Virus record (IMG/VR): IMGVR_UViG_3300025131_000031
Coordinates: 1-63,847 of that record
Direction: 5' to 3' (one strand)
Length of the DNA: 63,847 bases
Source: a virus
The first letter of the stretch is position 1. Each line of letters begins with the position of its first letter. Positions 1-8,565 of the stretch are shown here, piece after piece. Made by a program: the position numbers and the translations under genes. A model generated the notes under the pieces. That model did no database searches, was not told the origin of the DNA, and was given only the letters and a program-made list of their open reading frames with translations.

Positions 1-12
1 AGAGGAACAATA

Positions 13-282
13 ATGAACTTAAAATTCAATTCGAGCAAAGATTATATTTTCAAGTACAAAGATGATAGAAAAGCAGCTGTAGCTGCAAAAAAAATCAATG
101 ATGTGCTCAAGAGTGCTAGGTTTGGCAATAAAGCCAGACTAGCACAAACATATGTTATTATTCCTGAAGGTAAAAAATCTTCATCTATAGATTATGATGT
201 AGAAGGGAAAATTCTTGATATATCTACATCACTAGGTGGAGAAGAACTCTACAAAAAAACAATAACGATCAAACTAAGTTAA
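13..282 (+). CDS. Small hypothetical protein upstream of virion genes
   Basis: 89 aa, not recognised. It is lysine-rich, with a basic N-terminal half and a C-terminus ending ITIKLS. That ending loosely resembles the last residues of the two downstream virion proteins that finish with IKLDF and VKIDL. An AGAGGA Shine-Dalgarno sequence precedes the ATG by 6 bases. It stops 13 bases before the next gene and probably belongs to the same late transcript, so a small virion component is possible but not shown. Confidence 0.6.
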   Translation: MNLKFNSSKDYIFKYKDDRKAAVAAKKINDVLKSARFGNKARLAQTYVIIPEGKKSSSIDYDVEGKILDISTSLGGEELYKKTITIKLS

Positions 283-295
283 TTGGATATAATAC

Positions 296-2476
296 ATGTT
301 CAAAGCATTTGAAAATGATAGCGAACTCGTTCCTTTCATGGTCAACAATCGCCATAATGTAACTGTATCTACTGGCAGTCCTTCTGCTGATAGTATTCAT
401 TTCTTTACAGGCATTAGATCAATTGGAAAAATTCAGCTCTTTGATATTACAATTCCAGGAGCTTTTGGTCTAACGCTTACCAAAGAACTGAAATATAGAT
501 TTTTGTTTGACAAAACAGCCGTGCCAGGATCATCAATCACAGCGGAAAGAACTGCTGGCACATTTTTGTCAGACCCAGATCAAGATTATAATAGTTCTTC
601 TAATGTAAACTCCTCTGCTTCACACCAATCGTTGTTCAATTATACTCACGGCTATTTATATAGAAACGAAGCTAACTTTGATGCTACTGTTACTGCATTG
701 TTGAGTACGGCTAGTGCGAGTCATGAAATTTCTACATTTAGAATGATTGCGGCTAGACAAGATCTTTATAGATCTTACATAGAGCCAGGATCGGTTAGAT
801 TAGAGATGAATATTTCAAATACTTCATCTACAGGAATTGCAATTGATGCAGCAACTAGTATGGTGAATGCATTAGATTTACAGAATCCATATGAGGGAAA
901 AGCTGGAGCTCCTGAAAAAGCATTCTTTGGAGTTCCCTGGACAAGAGCAATGAGTGCAAACTTTGATGCTTGTACAAGTGCTATCACAGTTGAAGCTATA
1001 TTAAGGCCTTATGAACAGAATTCGGTAGTATTTTGGAGAAGATTATCAACCAATGGATGGGCAGGCGCAGTGGAGGAAACGCAAAATGCATTCATGAAAT
1101 TGGAATTGGTAAAATCTCCTGATAATACAAAAGATGCATTTAGATTCTACATAAGATCTGTTTCGGCAAATGACACATTCACAGAAGACTTTGCTAAAAA
1201 CAGTGTTCAAGCTTCAGGATTATTTGTACCGACTGATGTTGGTATAGATTTATTCGATGGAAAATTTCATCACATTATAGCTTCTTGGGGAGTGAGTGGA
1301 GTAGATGGAAGTACAACTACTGAATCAGGCGCAGGGGCTATATTTGGTTACATAGATGGGTATAAACTTCTCAATAGAGAACAGGTTGATCCGAGGTTAG
1401 GCGGAGCTGACTCAGCAGGGGGCCCTGTAGTACAAGCTAATATGTACGAACAAAGATTTCCTATAAGACCTGATGCTATGAATATTGTAGACAATCAAGA
1501 TGGAACTTCTGGTAATAATATGTATATAGGAATTTCTAATTTCAATAGAGAATCAACAGATCAAATCGGTGATAAAGGAGCTTTAGCTGCAGCAGGAGAT
1601 AATAGACTAGCAGGAGGATATGATGGCCAGATTCAGCACATAAGATTTTGGAAAGCAAGATTCAACGATGGAAGCACTGGCGTCAAACAAAGTGTATCTC
1701 AAATAGTTTCAAATACATCTACTGCTGGAATAAGTTTTGCTAACTTTAAAGATTCTACTCTAACAGCCGGAGCAAATATTTCAGCCGATCTAGTTGGGTG
1801 GTTCAATTTCAATGAGAGAAATACTCTAACTGCAGTTGATGTTTCACAATGGGCCATAACAGGATCTCATGTTGGTAAAGCTAGTACAAATCTATACGAT
1901 GCTACTGATATGACAATAACTGCTAATGAGTTTTCCGATGCTGGTATATCTGGATTCCATAGAACATTTCTATATACTGATGCTCCTGAAGTTGGTATTA
2001 TAAAAAATGAACTCAGTCAAGGAAGAATAGTTAGAAGATCTGCAGATGGTGGAATAACTAGAGTAGGTTTAATCTATTACGATTTGGGAATTATAGTTCT
2101 AGACACAGATGATCCTAATGCTAAGCTTAATTTTTTATATCCATCATCAGGAACAACAGGTGATTTTGGATTTAATGTTACAGGAAATCTGAATTCGGCT
2201 CTCAATGTTGAAAGATATGTATTCAAATCAATCGACACAAGAGGAAGATTGATGGTCAATGCTGTTGGTGAGGGAGATGAATTTAACTTTACAGAAAATC
2301 CAACAGGAGCAAGTCAAGAGAGTGGTGATTCAATATTAGATGAACCTGCGGGATATATAACATCAGTTGGACTATATAATGATGTGGGTGATCTATTAGC
2401 CATTAGCAAATTATCAGTTCCAGTTAGAAAAGATGCGGCAAGAAAAGTAACTACACAAATAAAGTTGGATTTTTAA
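296..2476 (+). CDS. Large virion protein with LamG-like domain
   Basis: 726 aa. Residues about 228-460 have the pattern of a concanavalin A/LamG-like jelly roll: an ITVEAILRPY opening strand, a central HHIIASWG strand, YIDGYKLL, and a closing QIQHIRFWKARF strand. In phages such domains are common in tail fibres and capsid decorations that bind glycans. The last about 40 residues (ITSVGLYND..LLAISKLS.P.RK) recur at the end of the protein at 3019-3837, so they are probably an assembly or attachment module. No signal peptide or membrane segment is seen. It begins a run of five closely packed genes. The exact position in the virion is unknown. Confidence 0.75.
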   Translation: MFKAFENDSELVPFMVNNRHNVTVSTGSPSADSIHFFTGIRSIGKIQLFDITIPGAFGLTLTKELKYRFLFDKTAVPGSSITAERTAGTFLSDPDQDYNSSSNVNSSASHQSLFNYTHGYLYRNEANFDATVTALLSTASASHEISTFRMIAARQDLYRSYIEPGSVRLEMNISNTSSTGIAIDAATSMVNALDLQNPYEGKAGAPEKAFFGVPWTRAMSANFDACTSAITVEAILRPYEQNSVVFWRRLSTNGWAGAVEETQNAFMKLELVKSPDNTKDAFRFYIRSVSANDTFTEDFAKNSVQASGLFVPTDVGIDLFDGKFHHIIASWGVSGVDGSTTTESGAGAIFGYIDGYKLLNREQVDPRLGGADSAGGPVVQANMYEQRFPIRPDAMNIVDNQDGTSGNNMYIGISNFNRESTDQIGDKGALAAAGDNRLAGGYDGQIQHIRFWKARFNDGSTGVKQSVSQIVSNTSTAGISFANFKDSTLTAGANISADLVGWFNFNERNTLTAVDVSQWAITGSHVGKASTNLYDATDMTITANEFSDAGISGFHRTFLYTDAPEVGIIKNELSQGRIVRRSADGGITRVGLIYYDLGIIVLDTDDPNAKLNFLYPSSGTTGDFGFNVTGNLNSALNVERYVFKSIDTRGRLMVNAVGEGDEFNFTENPTGASQESGDSILDEPAGYITSVGLYNDVGDLLAISKLSVPVRKDAARKVTTQIKLDF

Positions 2477-2477
2477 T

Positions 2478-3029
2478 ATGCGTATTAAAACATTAATGGA
2501 AAAACATGGAGCAACATATTCACACAGTTCTACACAAGTGAATCTACCTCAAAGTTTTGCTCAAGAAGTTATGAGGTGGACTAAAGAAAATATTGATGAA
2601 ATTCATATTTATAATAACGCGAGGGATGAATATGGATTAGAAGATGAGATTCATTGTACAGTTTTGTGGGGAATAAATGAAGAAAAACCTAAGGTCACAA
2701 AAAAAATAGTTGGCAAATTCAAACCATTTTCGGTTTCGCTACATAACATCACAAAGTTTGCTACTGAAGATATGTATGATGTTATTCGAATAGATGTTAT
2801 TGGAAATGAGCTAATAGATTTACATCACACTATAGCTGATAGTGTAGATAATGAACAAGCATTCTCTCACTATATGCCACATATAACATTAGGTTATGTT
2901 GATCCTGGTAGTTGCGATTATCTATTAGGCAATACATATTTCAGAGGAAGAAAATTTAGAGTGAATGCTATAGTATTTTCTTCTAAAACAGGACATAAAA
3001 TTCCGTTGAGATTCAGAAATGGCAATTAA
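2478..3029 (+). CDS. 2H phosphoesterase (2'-5' RNA ligase-like)
   Basis: 183 aa. Two H-x-T motifs, H59-C-T61 and H135-I-T137 (in MPHITLGYV), are the signature of the 2H phosphoesterase superfamily, whose members open 2',5' or cyclic phosphodiesters. Acb1, the T4 anti-CBASS enzyme that cleaves cyclic oligonucleotides, belongs to this superfamily. The N-terminus MRIKTLMEK resembles the short L-x-E capsid-targeting peptides of the genes near 10-11.7 kb, which might mean packaging in the head. The gene starts 1 base after the previous stop and overlaps the next gene by 11 bases, inside a virion operon. The fold is well supported; an anti-defence role is inference, and a tRNA or RNA end-processing role is equally possible. 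Confidence 0.72.
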   Translation: MRIKTLMEKHGATYSHSSTQVNLPQSFAQEVMRWTKENIDEIHIYNNARDEYGLEDEIHCTVLWGINEEKPKVTKKIVGKFKPFSVSLHNITKFATEDMYDVIRIDVIGNELIDLHHTIADSVDNEQAFSHYMPHITLGYVDPGSCDYLLGNTYFRGRKFRVNAIVFSSKTGHKIPLRFRNGN

Positions 3030-3837
3030 TCCACTATTACCCATACGAGTAGATAACAGAGTTCAAGGTGCCTATGTAGCGCTGAATCTTGCAGATATTA
3101 TCTATACGAATTTTGAAACTTCAACTACTCTTACATCAACTACCGGTGATGCTAGAACATTGACTGAATCAATTTGCTCATTGACTGCTAATCTGACAGG
3201 AAGTAATTCGGCTCATTATCATGTTGTCAGAAAAAGAGTTGCAGATTTAGGATTTGAACCTTCGTTCACTGCATTCACAGATGGAATGGGCATATATTCT
3301 TTTCGTAAGAGATACTTTGATGCTCATATTAAGAAAGGAACCTTAACAGCTATAGTAGATGCTGGTGATACAGTAAACGCGGGTGATTATAGAGATTCAG
3401 GATCAGGGGCAATGCTAAATGAATCGGATGAAGCTGTTGGAGTAATGCTAAACGATGATGGAATGTTTGTTATAACATCTTCAGCTTCATCACTAGTAAC
3501 ATCAATAACTTCTGTGAAATATCAAGCATATGTTGAAAATACTGAGTTAAGTGTTTTTTGTACTTGTCAACCTGGAGAGTTAAACTATACATTGAATCCT
3601 TCTGCTTTAAACGTAACAGCTGGAGGAAATTATTTAGATGGTGCTTTAACGGGTAGTACAAAAAATGCTGAATTTTATCCTGAATTAGTATCAAGTGGAA
3701 TAGTTTGGCAACCTCATATAACTCATGTTGGGTTGTATGATGATGATAATAATTTATTAGTAGTTGGAAAACTAACTCGACCATTGAGGAAACCTACAGA
3801 CATTCCTCTGACCATTCGCGTGAAAATTGATCTATAA
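3019..3837 (+). CDS. Virion structural protein sharing the C-terminal VGLY tail module
   Basis: 272 aa. No enzymatic motif is seen. The last about 40 residues (ITHVGLYDDDNNLLVVGKL.RPLRK...VKIDL) match the C-terminus of the 726-aa protein at 296-2476, so both probably dock on the same virion partner through it. The body is rich in Thr, Ser and Gly, as in beta-rich fibre proteins. It overlaps the 2H phosphoesterase gene by 11 bases and is followed after 28 bases by another LamG gene with a strong AAGGAGG ribosome site. Confidence 0.6.
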   Translation: MAINPLLPIRVDNRVQGAYVALNLADIIYTNFETSTTLTSTTGDARTLTESICSLTANLTGSNSAHYHVVRKRVADLGFEPSFTAFTDGMGIYSFRKRYFDAHIKKGTLTAIVDAGDTVNAGDYRDSGSGAMLNESDEAVGVMLNDDGMFVITSSASSLVTSITSVKYQAYVENTELSVFCTCQPGELNYTLNPSALNVTAGGNYLDGALTGSTKNAEFYPELVSSGIVWQPHITHVGLYDDDNNLLVVGKLTRPLRKPTDIPLTIRVKIDL

Positions 3838-3865
3838 CTTTTAATGTACAAAAGGAGGTTGTGTA

Positions 3866-5350
3866 ATGGCTTTTAAGTTTGTCCATTCTGGAGCAACAGG
3901 CGACTATCAAACTATATTCAATAGAATTATTGAAGATCCTGAAACTATCAGTTTAACAAACGATACAGCCGGTCCATTGTCTTCACAATCTATTCCATTC
4001 GATGGAATAGATGATTCAATATCTTTTGATAATATTATAATCACAGAAGGAATTGGAGTTTCGGGAGCTTCGGCTGTGAATGTTTCATTTGATGGATTCA
4101 TAAAACACAATTCAACAACAACAGTTGAACGAGCTACATTCTTTGATGCATCAGTTATGAGAAATCTATCAGCAACAACATCAGCTTTTGATGGATTCTA
4201 TATTGGAAGTGTTATTCTGACTGGTGGAAATCATTACATAGAATTTAGAATGAATCATGATGAAGTGTTCTCTTATGTTCTAACTTCAGAAGCAACTATC
4301 ACAACTACAGCTTGGCATAATGTATTCTGCGAATATGCTTCTGGTGCACAAACTATGAATATTTGGATTGATGGAGCTCTTGATAGTTCTAGCACTCTTG
4401 CAGAAGTTATAACAGGATCCCCGCTTGGTGAAAGAGGAATTTCTTGGGGTGGAAGATTAGATGAATTGAGACTATGGTTAGCCACAGGATCGGCTTCCGC
4501 TATAGGACAACTTGCATCAGCGACAGCTATTGGATCTGCACCTGAAGAATTACCAGCTAATGAATTTTCCCCTTCAGCTGAATATTTGGCCTCTTGGTGG
4601 AGATTTGACACGGTTTCTGCTATTCAATTATTCTCTGCAATCGCTGATTCTATAACCGATAGCAGTGCTAATGGTGATCATACAGGAACTCCATCAGGAT
4701 TCCAAGGATCTGATATTGTTTCGTCTGAACAAACTATTATACAAGGATTATCTGCATCAGGAGATTTAGTAGATCTATTGGGAGGCTCATTAGATCATGG
4801 AGGTTTGACAATATTAGATACGTCTAATAATACTCTCAAATATGAACCAGGTCAGCAAAATATGATGAAAGATGATCTCAATGTTTGGACTGTCTCTGGA
4901 GCAGGAGTGTCTCAAGTTATTGATAACAACAATATTTTCTATGGTGCTTCTGGTATTAGAGTCAACACAACAAACAAGGACACAGGAGTATATCAAGATA
5001 TATCTAACTCAGCACTATTATATACTGGGAATACTTATACAATGAGCTTGAGATATAGATCAATTTCAGGTGCTAATCATGCTAGAATAACTTTGTATCT
5101 AGGTGATACAGTTTCATCTGTCACAGGAGTCACAAATCTTAATACTTGGAAACCAATTTATTTATCTGCTATTCACACAGGATCAACCTTATCGGGTAGA
5201 GTAGAAGTGTTAGGAATAGATGATGGGCAAAGCAGTGCATTATTCCAGATAGATGGAATATCAGTTACTGAAGGAGGAGTACCCTTCTCATTTGTTGCAC
5301 CAGATAGAATAAGAAAAGCAGGACAACTTTATTGGCCAATCGAGGACTAA
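3866..5350 (+). CDS. Virion protein with LamG-like and carbohydrate-binding-like regions
   Basis: 494 aa, preceded by a near-perfect AAAGGAGG Shine-Dalgarno sequence. Residues about 60-215 look LamG-like: a repeated VSFDGFIKHN-type strand, WHNVFCEY, MNIWIDGAL, and a closing RLDELRLW strand. Residues about 330-475 (NVWTVSGAGV, TYTMSLRYRS, then a RITLYLG strand) resemble the beta-sandwich of family 4/9 carbohydrate-binding modules. It ends in YWPIED, one base before the next start codon. It is probably a receptor-binding or decorating protein; assignment to fibre or capsid is inference. Confidence 0.65.
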   Translation: MAFKFVHSGATGDYQTIFNRIIEDPETISLTNDTAGPLSSQSIPFDGIDDSISFDNIIITEGIGVSGASAVNVSFDGFIKHNSTTTVERATFFDASVMRNLSATTSAFDGFYIGSVILTGGNHYIEFRMNHDEVFSYVLTSEATITTTAWHNVFCEYASGAQTMNIWIDGALDSSSTLAEVITGSPLGERGISWGGRLDELRLWLATGSASAIGQLASATAIGSAPEELPANEFSPSAEYLASWWRFDTVSAIQLFSAIADSITDSSANGDHTGTPSGFQGSDIVSSEQTIIQGLSASGDLVDLLGGSLDHGGLTILDTSNNTLKYEPGQQNMMKDDLNVWTVSGAGVSQVIDNNNIFYGASGIRVNTTNKDTGVYQDISNSALLYTGNTYTMSLRYRSISGANHARITLYLGDTVSSVTGVTNLNTWKPIYLSAIHTGSTLSGRVEVLGIDDGQSSALFQIDGISVTEGGVPFSFVAPDRIRKAGQLYWPIED

Positions 5351-6517
5351 ATGAAAACAGTAGATTTTTTAGTAGAAAATGTTGTTAGGTTTGGAGGAAA
5401 CTCTGGAGACTATAATGAGCAGCCAATTTATGTTCTGACAAATAATAGAGCATTAACTGGAAATGATTTCATAGCGCTATATAGAATAAGATCATCTTTC
5501 AATGAAGCTGAATCTGGTTCTTTAGGATTGACTATTGGAACAACAGGAACAATGACTTCAGTTACTGGAGCAAAAGGATTATATCCTGAATCAATAACTG
5601 CAGACACTAATACATCAACAGCAAATGGAAATCAATATACAATCAGTACAGTTATGAATAAAGGAAATAGATTAGATGTAATTGTAAATGATGCAGATCT
5701 TCCTGCAGGAGATTTATCACTAACTGGTCTTCAGTCACTGAATGATTTAAATTATATAGGCACTGGAATTAGACCAGTTCCTGATACACTGGCAACTGAT
5801 GGTTCAACAGGAAAAGCTCAAGTATTATTATACACTTATAATAGAGAAGAACTATCAAGCTCTTTAACTTCTGTTGTAGATAGAAGTGGAAATGAATTGT
5901 TAGGAGAAATAAAAGGTACTGCTTCAGGAGATGCTACTAGTGCAACTGTAACAGGTTGGACTTTTGGTGCCACGGATGGTGGATTTAGATTTGATGGTGC
6001 CAGTTGGATAGAGAGTGCTAGTAGTTCTCTATTTAATGCATCAGGACAATCTAATGGTTATTCATTAATGACACATGCAAAGTTTGCAGCAACTTCTAAT
6101 TCTAGTTTGCTGACAATAGGTGGTAGTGCAACAGAGGTTCTTGCTATCAAAGAAAAAGATGGAGTCATTGAATTGACAATGGGTGCTCAAACTCTAACAG
6201 CTGGTCCTGTAGATCTTGGTAAGTGGTTTCATGTTGGAGTAGTTGTTGAATCTACATCTGCTTCTACTTCTGGTGCTACTATATATCTGAATGGATTTAG
6301 TGCTTCCTTTTCTGCTGCAATGAATTTCTTTCCTGTAGTCAATTCAGATACTAGACTGATAATTGGAAAAGATATAGGATTAGTTGCTTCTGGTTTAACA
6401 GGTAGTATTTCTAATACTAGAATATTCAATAGAACTTTATCAGCTCAAGAGGTTGCTTTAAATTATTTTGCCACAATCCCTTCTTATATAATAGCTGATA
6501 GTTTAAAGATAGGATAG
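5351..6517 (+). CDS. Virion protein with C-terminal LamG-like domain
   Basis: 388 aa. The C-terminal half (about 210-375) is LamG-like: SLMTHAKFA, WFHVGVVVES, ATIYLNGF, RLIIGKDIG and a final SISNTRIFNRTLSAQEV strand, which is the typical last segment of Laminin_G_3 domains. The N-terminal half is beta-rich and not recognised. It begins directly after the previous stop codon and closes the LamG run. A 52-base AT-rich spacer with no evident terminator separates it from the polymerase-like gene. Confidence 0.65.
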   Translation: MKTVDFLVENVVRFGGNSGDYNEQPIYVLTNNRALTGNDFIALYRIRSSFNEAESGSLGLTIGTTGTMTSVTGAKGLYPESITADTNTSTANGNQYTISTVMNKGNRLDVIVNDADLPAGDLSLTGLQSLNDLNYIGTGIRPVPDTLATDGSTGKAQVLLYTYNREELSSSLTSVVDRSGNELLGEIKGTASGDATSATVTGWTFGATDGGFRFDGASWIESASSSLFNASGQSNGYSLMTHAKFAATSNSSLLTIGGSATEVLAIKEKDGVIELTMGAQTLTAGPVDLGKWFHVGVVVESTSASTSGATIYLNGFSASFSAAMNFFPVVNSDTRLIIGKDIGLVASGLTGSISNTRIFNRTLSAQEVALNYFATIPSYIIADSLKIG

Positions 6518-6569
6518 TCTAATTTATTATAACAATATACGGCAGGTAATATAAACTAAAGGTTACAAA

Positions 6570-7994
6570 ATGGTTACGACAACGGAACAAGAAATACTAC
6601 ACAGAGTTAATGAAGCAATAGATGGCAAATTGGTCCTATCTGTCAAAGGTAACAATAACTTAGACAAGATTGAATCGATAGGTGTTGTATCAAATGACAA
6701 GTACTTCATAACCGATACAATACTTGATCAACAAAATTTTATAAATAGTTTACTAAATGCGATTGAGCTTCAGAACTTGAAGCTCTATGTATATGATTTA
6801 AAAGAATTCTTCAAGCTCGCTTTGAATATTCTCGACGATCATGTCAATTTCAATGTAATTAATAACTTTATCGATCTAAAGCTATATTTATATGACAGGT
6901 TTGGCACAAAGGTTTCTCTATTTGATGAATCAATAATGAAGCTCACAGGTCGTGAAATTTCATTCGGACACCTAGAGCATTATAAGTCATTATATTCCTT
7001 TGATTCGTTTCCTTATCAAGTATTGGTTCCTAAAACCCTTACTGATCTAGTTCACTACGAGTTACAAGCATTAGATAAATTAAGAAAAGTATTCAATATA
7101 AAACCAAAGAAGTATTTAACAATGATGCATATGGCATCATATTGTTATGCTCATATAGAAAGAAATGAATTAAAGATATATCTAGATCCTTGCATTGATC
7201 ATTTAGAATATGATGATATAAAGAGATATTTTTCAGACTATAAAGAAGCAGAGGGATATGCTAGATTGAAGTATAATTTAGATCATACCTCTACAACGAG
7301 GTTATCATCATCGTTCCACAGTATAACACCCGATAAATCTCAGATCATAGTTACAGGTAGAGATGATAGAGCATTTTTAAGAATAGATTGGACAGCATTT
7401 GAATTCAAAGTTTTGTGTAATCATTTCGGAATTAAATTTGGAAGTATAAAATATCCAAAAGAAATTCTAACAATGCCAAATGATCCTTACAAATATGTAG
7501 AAAAGGTTATGACATTTAAGCATGTTACAGAAAAATTTACAAGAGATCAAATAAAGAATAATACCATAAAATGGATGTATGGTTCTAAAAACTACAACAG
7601 AAAAATTATAGAGTTATTGAAATCAGCTTTAATAGGTGTAGAAAAAATAGATCAATGGAAGGAAGAGACTATTAAAGCCCTTCAATTCACAAATCGTTTT
7701 GACAAAAAAATTAAATATGAAAGCAAACAAGATTGTGAACGAAGATGTATTAATAATTTAATCCAGAGTGAGGCGGCATATATATCAACAAAACATACAT
7801 GCCAACTCATGTTCCATTTGATACAAGCTAGAGTACCAGCTAAGATTGTTGCAACTAGATATGATGAAATAATTTTAGAGTTTAACATTGACCAAGAGGC
7901 TGAAATGAAAGAGCTTCTAACTAAAGTAATAGGGCAAGAATACAGTTGCAAAATGTCTATAGCTAAGAAATTCTCGGAGCTTAAAGATGATTAA
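6570..7994 (+). CDS. Divergent family-A DNA polymerase-like protein
   Basis: 474 aa. The C-terminal two thirds carry the polymerase A motifs in order. TTRLSSS (242-248) matches the T/S-GRLSS entry motif. Motif A is IDWTAFEFKVL with Asp273. Motif B is R325-DQI-K329-NNTIKWM-Y337-G, which lines up residue for residue with RRAAKTINFGVLYG of Pol I. NNLIQSEAAYIS (about 395-406) matches NxPIQGTAADI, and motif C is YDE (431-433). The N-terminal about 170 residues may be a degenerate exonuclease or a linker. At 474 aa it is shorter than Pol I. It lies between virion genes and the small capsid-peptide genes, not in the replication cluster. Activity is not shown, but all catalytic positions are kept. 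A 28-bp stretch inside it is repeated at 20888. Confidence 0.72.
   Translation: MVTTTEQEILHRVNEAIDGKLVLSVKGNNNLDKIESIGVVSNDKYFITDTILDQQNFINSLLNAIELQNLKLYVYDLKEFFKLALNILDDHVNFNVINNFIDLKLYLYDRFGTKVSLFDESIMKLTGREISFGHLEHYKSLYSFDSFPYQVLVPKTLTDLVHYELQALDKLRKVFNIKPKKYLTMMHMASYCYAHIERNELKIYLDPCIDHLEYDDIKRYFSDYKEAEGYARLKYNLDHTSTTRLSSSFHSITPDKSQIIVTGRDDRAFLRIDWTAFEFKVLCNHFGIKFGSIKYPKEILTMPNDPYKYVEKVMTFKHVTEKFTRDQIKNNTIKWMYGSKNYNRKIIELLKSALIGVEKIDQWKEETIKALQFTNRFDKKIKYESKQDCERRCINNLIQSEAAYISTKHTCQLMFHLIQARVPAKIVATRYDEIILEFNIDQEAEMKELLTKVIGQEYSCKMSIAKKFSELKDD
6918..6945 (+). repeat. 28-bp direct repeat, copy 1 (inside polymerase-like gene)
   Basis: These 28 bases are identical to 20888-20915. Both copies are read in the same frame and encode LFDESIMKL in otherwise unrelated proteins. 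Confidence 0.9.
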
Positions 7995-8565
7995 TACAAA
8001 TTTCAGACTTGATAAGAATGATTTGATTACAAGGTTCAAGAAATACATAATGCAATATCAAGATTCTGATGAATTAGAATTTGAACCTGAACACGGTAAA
8101 GATGTTTCATATTCGAAGTTGAATATATTGAAAAAGGTTCAGAAAATCTATGAGTGGATCTTGAAAGAAGTTCTTCTACAAATAAGACAAAATCATATAC
8201 ATGACGATAATGTTTTTAATCAAGTAAAGGGCGGTATCTCAAATTATATCAGAAACAAAATCAGGTCTGCTTCAGATGGTAGTATATATTTGAAGGTTCC
8301 TGATTTAGTAACATTCAATGGAGACATTGAACAATATCATGAATGGGTAGTAAAGAATAAGAAAAATCAGGAACGACTCTTAAGGAAAATTATAGACGAA
8401 TTGAATAATTTCTTAGAAGGAGAAAAAGATGATGACAATAACAAACCAATTTTAAACGACGAAGATTATCAAGAAATAATTACCTTAGAAGATACGATGG
8501 AGTATCTTACGTCCAAGCTTGATGAAATTATCGATTTGGAGAATGAAAGTGACGAAGAAGAATAA
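7987..8565 (+). CDS. Hypothetical acidic protein
   Basis: 192 aa, not recognised. It is mostly helical in character with a strongly acidic C-terminus (LENESDEEE) and an acidic linker (EGEKDDDN) near residue 145. It overlaps the polymerase-like gene by 8 bases and the next gene by about 17 bases, so translation is probably coupled. No catalytic motif is seen. Context suggests a late, possibly head-associated, protein. Confidence 0.6.
   Translation: MINTNFRLDKNDLITRFKKYIMQYQDSDELEFEPEHGKDVSYSKLNILKKVQKIYEWILKEVLLQIRQNHIHDDNVFNQVKGGISNYIRNKIRSASDGSIYLKVPDLVTFNGDIEQYHEWVVKNKKNQERLLRKIIDELNNFLEGEKDDDNNKPILNDEDYQEIITLEDTMEYLTSKLDEIIDLENESDEEE

Noticed and set aside
775-987. Minus-strand ORFs throughout, for example here, at 11889-12461 and at 48470-48826
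   Set aside because: All lie opposite well-supported + strand genes, lack ribosome sites and have no recognisable domains.
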